Below, in pieces: positions 44,252 through 55,385 of a stretch of 64,000 nucleotides of DNA (its first letter is position 1; the number at the start of each line of letters is the position of its first letter). The translations under genes and the position numbers were made by a program. Source of the DNA: Acanthacorydalis orientalis (taxonomy: Eukaryota; Arthropoda; Insecta; Megaloptera; Corydalidae); the NCBI GenBank assembly GCA_034766995.1, contig CM068322.1:4098589-4162588 (forward strand), read 5' to 3'. The notes under the pieces were generated by a model, which saw only the letters and a list, made by a program, of their open reading frames with translations, was not told the origin of the DNA and made no database searches.

Positions 44252-44458
44252 TTGGACTGTGATGATCAGGAAAATGGAACTAGATTATCTTTTTCACTTT
44301 ATTTCAGACATAGAAGTCTTAATATTGATATCAAAATGGATGGAAACTACTTCTATAGATTTATTTCGAAAATTTTCTTGACAATCTTGTCTCAAGAAAG
44401 GAGTGTTAGTAGTATCAAACAATTTCTTGTTTATTTTCTTACTGAAGCAAATAACTAA
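44252..44458 (+). pseudogene. OTU-like cysteine protease fragment, possible
   Basis: A 68-codon frame contains LNIDIKMDGNYFYRFISKIF followed by a spaced IKQFLVYFL. OTU-family deubiquitinase-like domains start with 'xxxDGNC(F/L)(F/Y)Rxx(S)' and continue with a '(I/L)R..(L/V)..(F/L)' helix; the Asp-Gly-Asn, Phe-Tyr-Arg and Ser positions fit. The catalytic Cys right after DGN is Tyr, so a protein would be inactive. The His of the catalytic pair would lie downstream and is not found. OTU domains occur in cellular proteins and in some eukaryotic transposons; given the setting, a transposon remnant is likelier. The match is short and could be chance. Confidence 0.3.
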
Positions 44459-44460
44459 AT

Positions 44461-45389
44461 TGGTAGTTAATGTTTTAAATTATTTTATTTCATTAATTTT
44501 GTAGACTTTGGTAATGTACCTAAATAAATATTTTGATCAATTCACTACTTTTTACTGACTGATGTCTCACAACTACCGCTTACATTTTTTATAATTAATG
44601 CATTTGGTGTATCTTTCAAAAACTAAAATTTCAAGATAATTTATTATCACTCAAATATTATGTCCCAATTTACACTTTACATTTTTAATATTTAGTGTTT
44701 TCCTACTATCGTTAACTTTTATCAAAAACAAATTATGGCTGTTTTTGAGACTCATTTTGTATTTTCCTTGATTTTTGAATGCTGTATAATTTTAATAACA
44801 TATAATACATTATGTTATCAACATGTGTATAAGCAAAAATCTAAAATAAATAATAATTTAGTGAATATTTTTAACCGAAAATCTTGTTGTGGTTTGAGGA
44901 GGGGAAAGAAGAAAAAAAGAATTCATTTGTGAAAGTGAATTTATCTATGTGTCAGAACTGTTATTGTGATTATTTTTATACTTACCAAGTTTTTACGATT
45001 TTGTATATATATAAAACATTTTTTTTAATTCTTCAACTAAATGGAATATTTACTAAAAACATTGATATATGTATATACGTATCTATTTAAAAAAACTCAG
45101 ATAGATAATTATTTAAAGTTTTGATGTTACTTTTGCTTTAAAATGTTCATCTTATGAATCGTTTATAAAATTACAAATATAAAAATTATATATTTACAAA
45201 TATAAAAAATATATACAAGTACAAAATATAAAAATTTCGTTTATAAAAGAGAAACCCTGAATGAATTTGAACCCTGAATTGAAGTACCCTGATTTAATGT
45301 TTTATAAATTTCAATGCTTAAAATACTATTTTGAAATAATTACAAATTGCTTATTAAATAGTAGAAGTGAAATTAAGCCCAAAGCCCCA
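44461..45389. other. Unrecognised AT-rich DNA
   Basis: AATTCATTTGTGAAAGTGAA near 44920 resembles the outer arm of the foldback family, but the rest is decayed. Confidence 0.4.
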
Positions 45390-45560
45390 TGTTACCGAAA
45401 AGTCGACAATTTGGTGCTCTGAGGACTATAGCGTTGCCATCAAAATGCGTATAAGCGGCAATCGAAAACATTAAATAATAGTTTATTGGTTACTTTTATT
45501 GTGGAGCGAAGGAAGTAATTTGTGAATGTGAATTTAGCTAATGTTAAAAGTGTTATTTTG
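45390..45560. repeat. Foldback repeat family, right arm
   Basis: Best-preserved right arm: TGGTGCTCTGAGGACTATAG, CGTTGCCATCAAAATGCGTA, TAAGCGGCAATCGAAAACAT, TTGTGGAGCGAAGGAAGTAA, TTTGTGAATGTGAATTTAGC. Confidence 0.7.
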
Positions 45561-45642
45561 GTTTTAAAATTATTTTAATTTCTTATTTTTTCTATATAAA
45601 TATTTATTCTACAATCTTGAATATGAAAATATTTCAGTAATA

Positions 45643-46178
45643 GTAGGTTGTAAGGAAAATAATTGTGAATTTTTTTCTGGATACTAACATCAATTTTTTC
45701 AATGAAAGTGTCATTTCATTGTGTTCATGTTAATATGATTTTAAAGTACAATTTTTGATCAGCATTTCGGTAAGATTGACTGTTTTTTTTATTATTTTTT
45801 CTTCAAATTGGGTTATTAAATTAAAGATAGAAAAGAAGCAAATAAGGGCATTTTTTATGAGTTCAAAACGGGTGGTAAACAGCAGAAACTGCTCGTAAAC
45901 TAAAAGACGATTTTGGTACGGTTATTGCTAAAGAACATATGGTTCAATGGTGGCTTCAAAAAATCGTATTGGGGATGAGAGCTTTGAAGATGAAGAAGTT
46001 TGCGGGCGTTCTTCATTTATTCATAAAGACCAACTGGAAGCGTTACTTAGATCAGAACCACGGACCATTCGATAGCTTGCACAAATGTTAGGCGTTAGTC
46101 ATCATCAGTTCTGGACCACAAGGAAAAAATGTATATGAATTTGAAGGTCATAATTGCAATTTTTTGCTACCAACTTTA
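45643..46178 (+). mobile_element. Internally deleted mariner derivative, copy C
   Basis: A 536-bp plus-strand copy. Ends are TAGGTTGTAAGGAAAATAAT and the inverted GCAATTTTTTGCTACCAACTTTA-like terminus followed by TA. The frame shows the first helix-turn-helix region (KQQKLL around 45885), GDESFEDEEVCGRSSF, DQLEALLRSEPRTIR and LAQMLGVSHHQFW, which are the mariner linker and second helix-turn-helix, then jumps at CAGTTCTGGACCACAAGG to AAAAAATGTATATGAATTTG and the 3' end. The whole catalytic domain is absent. The shared junction with copies A and B shows they descend from one deleted ancestor. Confidence 0.88.
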
Positions 46179-47455
46179 TATTTTTCTACCGGAGATTCTA
46201 CAAGGTATTTTGTTTTCAGTTCAAACTTTGTCTGTTTCTTGATCAAACACCTCCCTATTAAATTAAATATTGTGTATATGTCAAATGTGTATACTTTTAT
46301 ACTATATCAATTAATATTCTAGAAAATATTTTTTTCTGCTACCTTTGTTGACTTATTTATAACTACATTCCATAGTATCTTTCTATTGTTAATTTTATTT
46401 CTAATTCTGGATTCAGTTAATTTTGTTATGGTATTCTTTTATCCTTTCAGTAGAGGTTAGAATATAATGGTTTTCATTTCTCATTTTAAAGAAACATTTT
46501 TATTTTTCAAACAATTCAACTTCAATTGTGTAGATAAATTTTGTTCTTCCATTTTTGACAATTGATCTACTATTTTATAAACATTTTTTTCTAAATTAAC
46601 TTTTCTAATTAATCTTATAAAATATAATTATTGATAAACATAGTATAATGTTATAGCTAAAACATTTTCTATATGTTATAATATTAAAAAAAATCATTTT
46701 TTTATAAGAAAATCAATTAATGTTTAATTCTTTTTATTATTTTATGATTTTTTTCTTCAACATTGCATTTTATGCATTAGTATATAAAATTGTGTAGAAT
46801 TAATGCTTGAATATTTCACTGTCTATAATTAGATGATTGTTAGTTAATTTGTGAGAACAGTTCATATATTTTCTGTGAAAAATTGATCTTCCAATAATTT
46901 ATTTCGAGTTTTGTTAATTATTTAATAGTTTAAAAAAATCAAGTCTTATTTATAACGAACATGATATTGTGTATTATAATATATTTTGAAAATTAAATTT
47001 TGTTTAAGTAATTGTGCAGAACTTATTAATATTTATGCGATTATTTTTTAAACAATATACTTTTTATTGTGTTGTTTAAATGTGGGTGCTATTTAATAAT
47101 TTAGATAAAATCTATGATCTAAAAATAAACAACGTAAATTATTTCAGTTGTTTTTATAATTCCTGTTAAAAATCAGAAAAATATTGATATTAAAAATAGT
47201 ATTGTCTATAATTTAACAAAGACATACATCATATCTTTTAGTAAAACATATTTATACATTTACTTGAATAGTACATGAATTTTCTCAGTTATTTTAAAAA
47301 CAAAACTCTAGAACACCAATAAATAAAATTAAACGTTCGTATATTGCAAAATTGTTGTTCTTTAAAAATAACGATTGTTAGAAAAACAAAACATAAATAC
47401 GTAAAGAATACATTTTAACGTACATATTTACTTTTATATTTTATAATAAACAAGA
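46179..47455. other. Long AT-rich stretch without recognised genes
   Basis: Both strands read as AT-rich background. Confidence 0.5.
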
Positions 47456-47760
47456 ACACGGTAAGATTGTCAACAGAAAAAAGAAACGGGTTAAATTATG
47501 CAAAAGAGACGTAATAACTTCCCAACGTACAAGAGTATAAAATACTAGTAATATATCAGTCGTCAAAATTCACGGCTGTTGAGAATAAGACACTGAAACT
47601 TTTGTTTGCATATTGTTGTAGACAAAAGATATTAAAACTAGCTATTCAGCACCAAGTTACAGACTTTTTGTATCGTTCCATTGTGTTACGACGGAGAACA
47701 AGTTTTTTTTTCTTAATGGAACAACGAAATATGACTTGATGGAAATGTTAATTATGACCG
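47456..47760 (+). promoter_or_regulatory. Possible core promoter (TATA and initiator)
   Basis: TATAAAAT at 47536-47543 is followed by an initiator-like TCAGTC (47556-47561). The spacing from TATA to the initiator A is about 22 bp, shorter than the usual 25-31. The surrounding 300 bp has mixed composition. No ORF follows. Weak call. Confidence 0.15.
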
Positions 47761-47842
47761 AGACTCGAAGTTTATATTGCTGTTTTATGTAAAAACGTAG
47801 ATTTTTAAATATACAATTAATTTATATTTCCAAAAATACAAA

Positions 47843-47843
47843 T

Positions 47844-47870
<27 letters not shown>
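47843..47870. repeat. (TA)n microsatellite
   Basis: About 13 TA units. Confidence 0.96.
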
Positions 47871-47874
<4 letters not shown>

Positions 47875-48385
47875 CGCACGAGGTACAACTATTCCGCTGT
47901 GCCAATTTTCATATTAGCTTTATTCAAAGACATCTATACATGTAAAATATATATCTGCAAGTGTTTTCCTCAACTGAATTTTATTAAGTTAATGTAATCG
48001 TATTCTAATATGATCATTTAAGCTCTTGAATCATTTTTTCTGTAGCTAGATAATACTCATTATAACAATTATAATTAATGACACAATAGGTGATACCGGC
48101 CATAGATTTTATTAGTTTAAAAGTACATTTTGTATTGGCCAGGAAATTATTTCGATGCGTTCATACATATTCTGAATTTACAAATAAAAGATATTAAGCC
48201 TGATAAAACTGTTTAAAACAGAAAAAGCTATTTATTTGAGATTTAAAGTATTATTAGGTGTGAATTTAAAGAATAAAACAGTTTCACTAGCATAAAACTA
48301 CTCACTTGCCTTTCATTCTTCTATTATTTGGGGTACTAACTTAATACAGTCGTCTCTATTATTTTTTCATGTTCGACTCATATCT
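47871..48385. other. Unrecognised AT-rich DNA
   Basis: No gene or repeat recognised. Confidence 0.5.
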
Positions 48386-48386
48386 G

Positions 48387-48445
<59 letters not shown>
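48386..48445. repeat. (TA)n array
   Basis: About 29 TA units with one AC interruption. Confidence 0.97.
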
Positions 48446-48447
<2 letters not shown>

Positions 48448-48910
48448 CCTAAGACGATATTATTATGTATGTGAAATAAGTAAATTAAAATTTGGGTACA
48501 TTAAATATTTTTCATAAGAAAAGTCACAATTTTAACCGTTTTTAATTGGCAACACCGTTCTTATTATTAGCATACTTTTGTTTCTTTAGTGATTAAACCA
48601 CTTTTTAAAAAAATATTCTACATTTTGGTACTTATGAATTCAGTGCCACTTATAATGGATTATAAAAAAATACTAAAGAGTAAAAAAGTTTTAATAATTT
48701 CTCAGATAAACTGCCAACCAAAAATTTACTATATTTTAATTTTATGTCATGTAAGTACAAATAATCAAGATAATTTGAACAATTTTGTGATATGATTTAC
48801 ATTAGCTACCAAAATTTACATTAGATATAAATATTCTTTATTTGTAAGTAATTATATCTTTTATTTCGATGTTTTAATCAAATTCTTCACAAATAAATTT
48901 TTGTCTCCAA
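48446..48910. other. Unrecognised AT-rich DNA
   Basis: No gene or repeat recognised. Confidence 0.5.
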
Positions 48911-48929
48911 TATATATATATATATATAT
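48911..48929. repeat. Short (TA)n at the left end of mariner M6
   Basis: Nine TA units. Confidence 0.95.
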
Positions 48930-49889
48930 CTTGGGCCATTCCATGAATAATGCAGTATTTTCATATAGAGAAAAATGGATGATTTATTGTAATAACGTAT
49001 CAAGATACATATACTGCTCAATTGTACGTAACATTCTCTTAGTCTTATTGTGGAGAATGAACAGTGCTCATGCAATTTACAAGAAAAAAATATTTGTCAT
49101 CATGGAAGTGTCAAAAGAGCATATTAGGCATATTTGCTTTGGGAGTTTTGACAGGACAATAAAGCTACAAATGCAGTAAAAAAATGTGTGAAGTTTATGG
49201 TTCAGATGTTTTTAGTCTTAGCCAAGCACATAGATGATTTCAACGATTTCAGTCCGGGAACTACAGCCTTGAAGATGAAGATAAGTCAGAATGTTCTCGA
49301 TAGTTTGATGATGAGATCCCGTGAACAATAATGGAACACAATCTTAGTTCAACGATAGAAAAATCGGCCAAGAAGCTTAAATCAACACAATCAGCTATTC
49401 ATCGGCACTTGAAAATGATTGGCACGGTTTCCAAACTTGGTCGGTAAGTTCCCCACGAGTTATCGAACGTTAACTTAAAACAACATGTGGATATTAGCTC
49501 TTCTCGTCTATGCTGATTGGAAAATGATCTGTTTCGAATTGATTTGAGACTGGTAATGAAAAATGGATTGTTTATGACAATATTAAATATCAAAGATAAT
49601 GAGTTGACCGAAACGAAACATCATCTTTAATTACGATAAGAGAACTTCATCAAAAAAAGCTTATTTTGCTTATTTGGTGGGATATAGAAGAAATCCATTA
49701 CGAGCTATCACCAGGGAATCCAACCATCACAAAGAAGTTGGATTATGAACAACTAATACGGATAAAGCAATCAATTGATTAAACATAGACATTAGCTAAA
49801 AAAGCCGTTATTTTTACCACATCAACGCCTAAGCTCACACTGTACGCAAAACCCACCTAAACTGAGGGAAATTGAATGGGAAGTTATGC
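48930..49889 (+). mobile_element. Mariner element M6, 3'-truncated
   Basis: Starts CTTGGGCCATTCCATGAATA directly after a TA array and is cut off by another TA array at 49890 before the third catalytic motif. It carries the broken transposase listed separately. No right terminal repeat remains, so the left end cannot be verified by inverted pairing. Confidence 0.75.
49102..49889 (+). pseudogene. Mariner transposase, decayed and truncated (M6)
   Basis: Begins at an ATG with MEVSKEHIRHICFGSFDRTI, a typical mariner N terminus, followed after a stop by KCVKFM and, across frames, DDFNDF (from the 'W...F+.G+FSLEDE' linker). IHRHLKMIGTVSKLGR and VPHELSNVN come from the second helix-turn-helix and the following conserved WVPHEL (Trp lost to a stop). 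A frameshifted VMKNGLF and NELTETKHHL correspond to the segment with the first catalytic Asp (GDEKW). RNPLRAITRESNHHKE matches the strand before the second catalytic region. LREIEWEVMLY is the segment just before the third motif. At least eight lesions are present. Confidence 0.8.
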
Positions 49890-49909
49890 TATATATATAT
49901 ATATATATT
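49890..49909. repeat. (TA)n microsatellite
   Basis: Ten TA units that truncate mariner M6. Confidence 0.95.
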
Positions 49910-49984
49910 TAAGGTATATAGATGTCTTTAAAGTGATACTTTTTATTCAAAATACATCATTAAGAATGTTTTTCTTTTAATTTA

Positions 49985-50452
49985 TTAGGGGGATTTGCCC
50001 CATGGTCGCTTACACATCTTCTCCCTTAATAAATAAAAGAAACTAATAAATTATACACGCAATTAGTTTCCGTAAAATGTAATCATTTTTATTAAAAAAG
50101 TTTATAGAAATTAACAAAATATAATATTAAAATGTGTAGAAAATTTTTACTCTGAACCGTCAGTGAATATAATATTTTCAATCAATTTCTTACCAGTTTT
50201 ACACTGAAATCATATACTTTCTTTTGTTGCAAAGCATGAAAGAGTTACGTATAATTGTCCATGAGTAAAAATGGTATCTTTAGAATTAATAAATATACCA
50301 ATCTTGTCAAAACTCTGGCCTTGTGACAGAACATTGATCATGTGACAAACAACAACCAATCAGAAGAGAGACTGCACGATTTCCATCAGCCAATAAGCAC
50401 AAGAATAAATATCACAGAAGAGAAGGATCATTTTTTTTTATAGAAAGATATA
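49985..50452 (-). mobile_element. Non-autonomous Helitron derivative, copy H3
   Basis: On the minus strand the element begins near 50452 (ATATCTTTCTATA), passes the CTGATTGGTTGTTGTTTGTC block, then a Helitron helicase C-terminal frame, and ends GGGGCAAATCCCC then CTAA followed by T (49985). A GC hairpin plus CTRR next to T is the right-end signature of Helitrons. There is no Rep/nickase frame, so it is non-autonomous. Confidence 0.75.
50148..50330 (-). pseudogene. Helitron Pif1-like helicase, C-terminal end
   Basis: The minus strand reads FDKIGIFINSKDTIFTHGQL then YVTLSCFATKES, ENIIFTDGSE and a stop. This corresponds to the last motif of the superfamily-1 helicase in Helitrons, usually 'K(V/I)GI(Y/F)L...F(S/T)HGQLYVALSR', with the final Arg replaced and a stop at the following Ile position. 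The helicase would unwind donor DNA during rolling-circle transposition. Only about 60 residues remain; the walker motifs and the Rep domain are missing. It shows which autonomous element supplied the 3' end of this family. Confidence 0.8.
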
Positions 50453-51135
50453 ATTAATCGGTGCATTAATCCGGAAATTCCACTTTTTACTCCTTTTTAG
50501 AAAAATCAATTTCCTAATTAGTAATTTGAAATTTTGGAGAATGATTCAGAAATTAAGTGAATAAGTTGGTTTTTGTATGATGATTATACCATTTTTTTCA
50601 ACCATTTATGACTTATCATAACACTTTAAACAAATGTGTAATTATAACACACTTTCCATTCTTTTTTGTGTTTAATTTTGTTCCCAAATACCATGAAAAT
50701 ATCCTAATAACGAGGAATAACCATAGAAAAATAAATTGAACATTTTTAATTTATAGAAACATTCAATCAAATTTCATGTAATTTTTTGTTTATTTACATC
50801 ATTGTATAGATTTTTGTGATTGTGTATTATCACGAAATTCCTTTTTTAATATTGAATGTTTTTAACTGACATAGATTTTATGTATAAGATTTCATTTAAT
50901 ATCATTTACTTTTTTGTAAGCATATTGCCATTTTTAACAAAAAGAAAAGAAAAAAAAGATTTTATATCAGGATACAAACATCAAAATTTGAGTCAAAATG
51001 GCCAATATTTTGTCAAGAAATAAAAGAGATTCATAATATTAAAATCTAATCAAAAATCGCCTATAAAATATATTAGATATTTGTTGTAATATCTTTTTGT
51101 ACAAATATCTTTGGTAGATAACGATCAAATTTTCA
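50453..51135. other. Unrecognised AT-rich DNA
   Basis: No gene or repeat recognised. Confidence 0.5.
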
Positions 51136-51143
51136 ATATATGC

Positions 51144-51199
<56 letters not shown>

Positions 51200-51212
51200 T
51201 GTATATATATGT

Positions 51213-51260
<48 letters not shown>
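51136..51260. repeat. Long interrupted (TA)n array
   Basis: About 125 bp of TA units with AATATATGTA interruptions. Confidence 0.97.
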
Positions 51261-51262
<2 letters not shown>

Positions 51263-51339
51263 CTGTCAAAACTGAATGTATGCAGGTATAAAGTATAAAG
51301 AATAAGTATCCAACCAAAATATTTTATTTAAAAAAATAA

Positions 51340-51640
51340 CTGCAGACTGTTAAAAATGACAGCACGCCATCATCATGTTCATGGGTTGGGAAAAAACGCT
51401 ATGATTGATACGTCATGTGTCTAGATTCTCATATGTAAAGTAAGAGGGGTCGCGTGTAGTGTATGCTTTTATGTTTGAAAAAGACGGCGGATAAGACTTG
51501 TAACTGACAATTCATTGATAAGTGTCATTTGTTGTCGCAGTGTGGAAAAATATTGGAACTGTACGAAGGTAGGAAGTTTTGAGGTTTGAGTAATATAGTG
51601 ATTTGTCAGAAACAGTGAGTGAAATGTGGTGACCTCCCAC
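51340..51640 (+). promoter_or_regulatory. GC-richer unique block, candidate 5' exon or regulatory DNA
   Basis: Contains GGGGTCGCGTGTAGTGTATG (51447-51466), AAGACGGCGG (51481-51490) and a donor-like GAAG|GTAGGAAG near 51565-51575. No long frame. Composition contrasts with flanks. Weak call. Confidence 0.2.
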
Positions 51641-52479
51641 ATTTCTATTCAAAATTAATATTTTAGTATAATTAATATTTTTATAATTTATTCACATTTT
51701 AATTAATTAATATTTTATTTGTAGAGTTAATATTTTTTAGTAGAATTTTTTTGCTAAACAAAGTCAAACAAATTTATTTCTATATATACAATTACATACG
51801 TCCAAATTCTGATTTTATGAATATTTTCTTTGTTTGAGCCAGAATAATTAAATGTGATTTCTGTTGTTTGAAATGTATTATTATATAATATTGTATTTCA
51901 CTCATCATCATAAATTTTACATACATAAACTCTTATTGTTAACGTGTCATTTACTAAGCCAAAATTAACACTGTTCTTATTACATTATCACAGAGCTAAC
52001 AGACGTTATAAGTCAAGGAAATAATTTAGGCGGGACATATTATAAAAAAGGAACATCATAAATGTTTCATTGAAACTGTTGCTTGAAAATAAAAAAAATC
52101 ATTATGATGTGAGATAATAATATTGAAATGTATTATAGGTAATGAATAAATCAATGAACTTATTTTTCATTTATTTCATCAAACTTCTCACAAACATTGT
52201 TGATTGTATAGAGAGATTACATTTGTTAGTTTCGCCGTTGTTTTATTTGGTTACATTTTAAGGTAGATAGATATATAGAAAAAATATTAACATTCCTCTT
52301 AATCTTCTCTTTGAAATTAATTAGGAAGAAATTATCAATAAAGAATTATTACGTCCACAAATGTTTTCATATATCTAAATATTTAACATCTTTAATATTT
52401 ATTTTAAAAATGTAATCGTAAGGAGGGCAAATTCCTTGTCACAATATAAAATATATATATATCACAATGATGATTTTGA

Positions 52480-52483
<4 letters not shown>
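51641..52483. other. Unrecognised AT-rich DNA
   Basis: No gene or repeat recognised; a short (TA) run lies at 52450-52462. Confidence 0.5.

Positions 52484-52571
<88 letters not shown>
52484..52571. repeat. Longest perfect (TA)n array
   Basis: About 44 uninterrupted TA units. Confidence 0.97.
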
Positions 52572-52573
<2 letters not shown>

Positions 52574-53035
52574 CACTATATATAATTAATAATTTACTTT
52601 AAGTTAATAGTTATAATACAAATAATATATTATAATTATTATTAATGCAAATAAAATTATATAATCACGTAATGATGGAGAATTTGACAATGTAATATTT
52701 ATTTTCTCCAATTGAGTTTCCATATTGTCTTTTGTATGATAGTATGAAGTATTTAACGGATAGTATTAACTTCTTTAAACTGGTTTTATAATTTTTTTCT
52801 CATTTAGAAACTATCCCTGAACAGAATATTTTAACAAACTATACGATTTTTGTATTTACTTTATTTAATTAAACATTTTGATTCAATTTCCATAATTCAA
52901 ATGAACTTCACGTAAAACAAATAATTTTGCATTTCAATATGTATGATTTACTTGATAAATAAAATATAATATGAACTACGAAATTATAAAAAATAAACAG
53001 ATTTGGTGTAGTATAAAAAAAGAACTTTAAAGTTA
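52572..53035. other. Unrecognised AT-rich DNA
   Basis: No gene or repeat recognised. Confidence 0.5.
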
Positions 53036-53550
53036 CCAAGGAATCTGCCCCCCTATTCGACGGTCCCTCAAAGAAGAGCTTTATTCTCATCTCTCTTTCT
53101 CCTTTAACGAATAATAGAAATTAACAAATTATACGCCCAAATAATCTGAGTCAAATATAAGTCGTCAAGTTTTAATTGGAAAAGTTTATAAAAATTAACA
53201 ACAAAATACAATGTTAAAATACGTAACAATTTTTTTACTTTAAAGCTTCAGTGAATACAATATTTTAAATAAATATCTTCAATTTTACATTGAAATTGTA
53301 TACACTTTTTTCAATGTACACCGTGAGAGATCTACATACATGTGACTGATGTCAACCAATCAAAAAAAAAGATCACGCTATATCCAACAACCAATTATTG
53401 ATACAAGAGAATGCAAATGGTTAACGTGCTACTTGTAGAGTGTGACAGGAGGGCGGTGTTGCGAGTTGGTGGCTACACGAAAAATAAAAAAAATATGGTT
53501 TTATGGAAAGTTTACGATGAAATTATTTTTTATGTATAGAAAGATAGAAA
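53036..53550 (-). mobile_element. Non-autonomous Helitron derivative, copy H4 (fullest)
   Basis: Minus-strand order: TCTATCTTTCTATACATAAA at the 5' border (TC start fits Helitrons, about 53550), TTTTTCGTGTAGCCACCAAC, GTAGCACGTTAACCATTTGC, TTGGTTGTTGGATATAGCGT, ATTGGTTGACATCAGTCACA, the helicase tail AGATCTCTCACGGTGTACAT (from 'LSRCT', about 53335) to NIVFTEAL, then GGGGGGCAGATTCC hairpin remnant and TTGG next to T. At about 515 bp this is the fullest copy. The helicase frame is joined directly behind the CACATG block, which marks the internal deletion relative to H3. Confidence 0.78.
53250..53345 (-). pseudogene. Helitron helicase tail in H4
   Basis: A short tail reading DLSRCTLKKVYNFNV..NIVFTEAL, aligned with the end of the H3 helicase frame (LYVxLSRC... 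ENI(I/V)FT). About 25-30 codons; interrupted by a stop. Confidence 0.6.
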
Positions 53551-53593
53551 TATTTGATTATATTTAAAGTTGTATTAGCTCATTTTATTGAGA

Positions 53594-53595
<2 letters not shown>

Positions 53596-53659
<64 letters not shown>

Positions 53660-53683
53660 AATATATATATATATACACGCACG

Positions 53684-53737
<54 letters not shown>
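53596..53737. repeat. Long compound (TA)n, (AC)n, (TA)n array
   Basis: About 140 bp, two TA blocks around a CACGCACGCACAC block. Confidence 0.97.
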
Positions 53738-53740
<3 letters not shown>

Positions 53741-54360
53741 GGGACCCATAAGTAGTTAATCTTTTTTAATAAGAAAATTAGATTCGACTTAAGTCTCTGA
53801 CACGTGAAGACGTGTTTTGTAGTAGTACATTGTAAACCAGATTGTGAATTTATTTTTGAAGAAAAAAAATTTTCTAATATCGCAAAACAAAACGGCAGAC
53901 TGTAAACCAGAGAATATGAACATAAATGCATGTTGTTTTATTTTCGATCGTTTTATTAACGCAATAACTGCAAAGAAAATTGTGATATCTACGAGGACGT
54001 TTTGAAGATCAAGAAGTACCAACGTTTGTTAAGAAAATTGGTACAAAACGTGGGCATAAAGCTAATAGAGTTAAAGAATAGAAATATGTTGTACATTTTT
54101 TTTCAATTTATAAAGATATTCATTGTAAGAACATATAATCTCGGTCTGTTGTCTATAAATTAGTTAAACAGGCCTAGTAACGAGTAATAAATATAATAAT
54201 AATAATAATGTTTTTTTCGAGTGACAGAGAATTTAGGATATATTGAAGTATAAACGGAAAAAATCTAAATATATGTATTAGTTATCATTGAAAATATTGT
54301 TGAATAACAAATAATATAATGTCTTTCTTTTTTTTGTGTAAAAATGTATGTACGTGTGTA

Positions 54361-54362
<2 letters not shown>
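53738..54362. other. Unrecognised DNA
   Basis: A frame near 53985-54080 (FEDQEVPTFVKKIGTKRGHK) has mixed composition but no recognised domain. Confidence 0.4.
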
Positions 54363-54403
<41 letters not shown>

Positions 54404-54404
54404 T

Positions 54405-54452
<48 letters not shown>
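54363..54452. repeat. (TA)n array
   Basis: About 90 bp with AC and TT interruptions. Confidence 0.97.
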
Positions 54453-54453
<1 letters not shown>

Positions 54454-54559
54454 TCTGTGTGCAAAAAAATGTTTTAAATTTTATGTTTACTTTCATTAGT
54501 TCAATTTTATAAATTTATGATAAAAAAAGTTGAGGAAAAGAATATGAATTAACTAGTGT

Positions 54560-55385
54560 TGAAATTATTTTTCAATCTGATCTAAATCGTCTAATCAGTT
54601 TTATCCAAATCGTCGTGAAACTAGAGGACCAATATCACCTAAGTTGAGATTGCTGTATATTCCGATTCAATAGCGTATCGTAATTCAGTGATAATTTCGG
54701 GTTTTGAGGTATAAACTATACCTTCAAGGTATCCTCATAAATAAAAATCCAATGCTATTAGATCGAGATTAGATGAAGATGAAAATGAGAACATGCTCCA
54801 TATTGTTGAAAAAAGTCATCATCAACTTCAAAAAGTTCTCGAATATTTGGGATGATTGATTCCTGAAATTAGTTGAGGTGTATAGCACTATTAAAAATTC
54901 CATTAAAAAAATAATTGGCGCAATCAAATACAAGATTGATAATCCACAATAAACTATTATGCCTGGTAATGTCAAATCTTATTCCTCAAAAATGTGTTAG
55001 TTTGCGATTGGCCAGTATGAACAATTTTGTCGATTCAATTTGAATATCACCTTATCCCTTCGAACGATCTTATTGATAAACAGAGTTTCTTCTGTAGATT
55101 TTCTTATCGTGATATATGTAGATCACTTCCAAACTTCAACCTCACGATCAAGATTTTCCTTCAGGTCTTGTACTAATCTTGGCATGTAGCTTTCCCATTT
55201 TGCATGATTTAAAATGTTATACACACTAAATTTGAAGATTACTGTTTCACGAGTAGCTTATCAGACATATTTCCTTGGTGTTTGTTGGAAAAGTTCCAGC
55301 GCCTCTTGTAATCTCGTAGGGCTCATGGATGTGAGGTCCTGCAGATCGTCAGTATATATTTTACACACTACCATACGCTTTAAAC
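54560..55385 (-). pseudogene. IS630/Tc1-like DDE transposase, decayed
   Basis: Read on the minus strand across frames. Near the start: DDLQDLTSMSPTRLQEALEL then QQTPRKYV and ATRETVIFKFSVYNILNHAK, a helix-turn-helix-like region; then MPRLVQDLKENLDREVEVWK, matching the 'P.+VQ+L.E.D.D+R+.FC' signature of this family. VIFKLN then NRQNCSYWPIAN matches 'FKLNG.+NRHN..YW...NP'. LTLPGIIVYCGLSI matches '+NLPGV.VWCG+SS', and APIIFLMEFLI the following 'GP+FF+GT+'. FFNNMEHVL (in another frame FFQQYGACSHFH) is the second catalytic region 'F.QQDGAPPHF', with Asp changed to Tyr. GYLEGIVYTSKPEIITELRY follows the third. A GTGTGCAAAAAAATGTTTTA end at 54457 may be a terminal repeat. Many stops. Confidence 0.78.
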
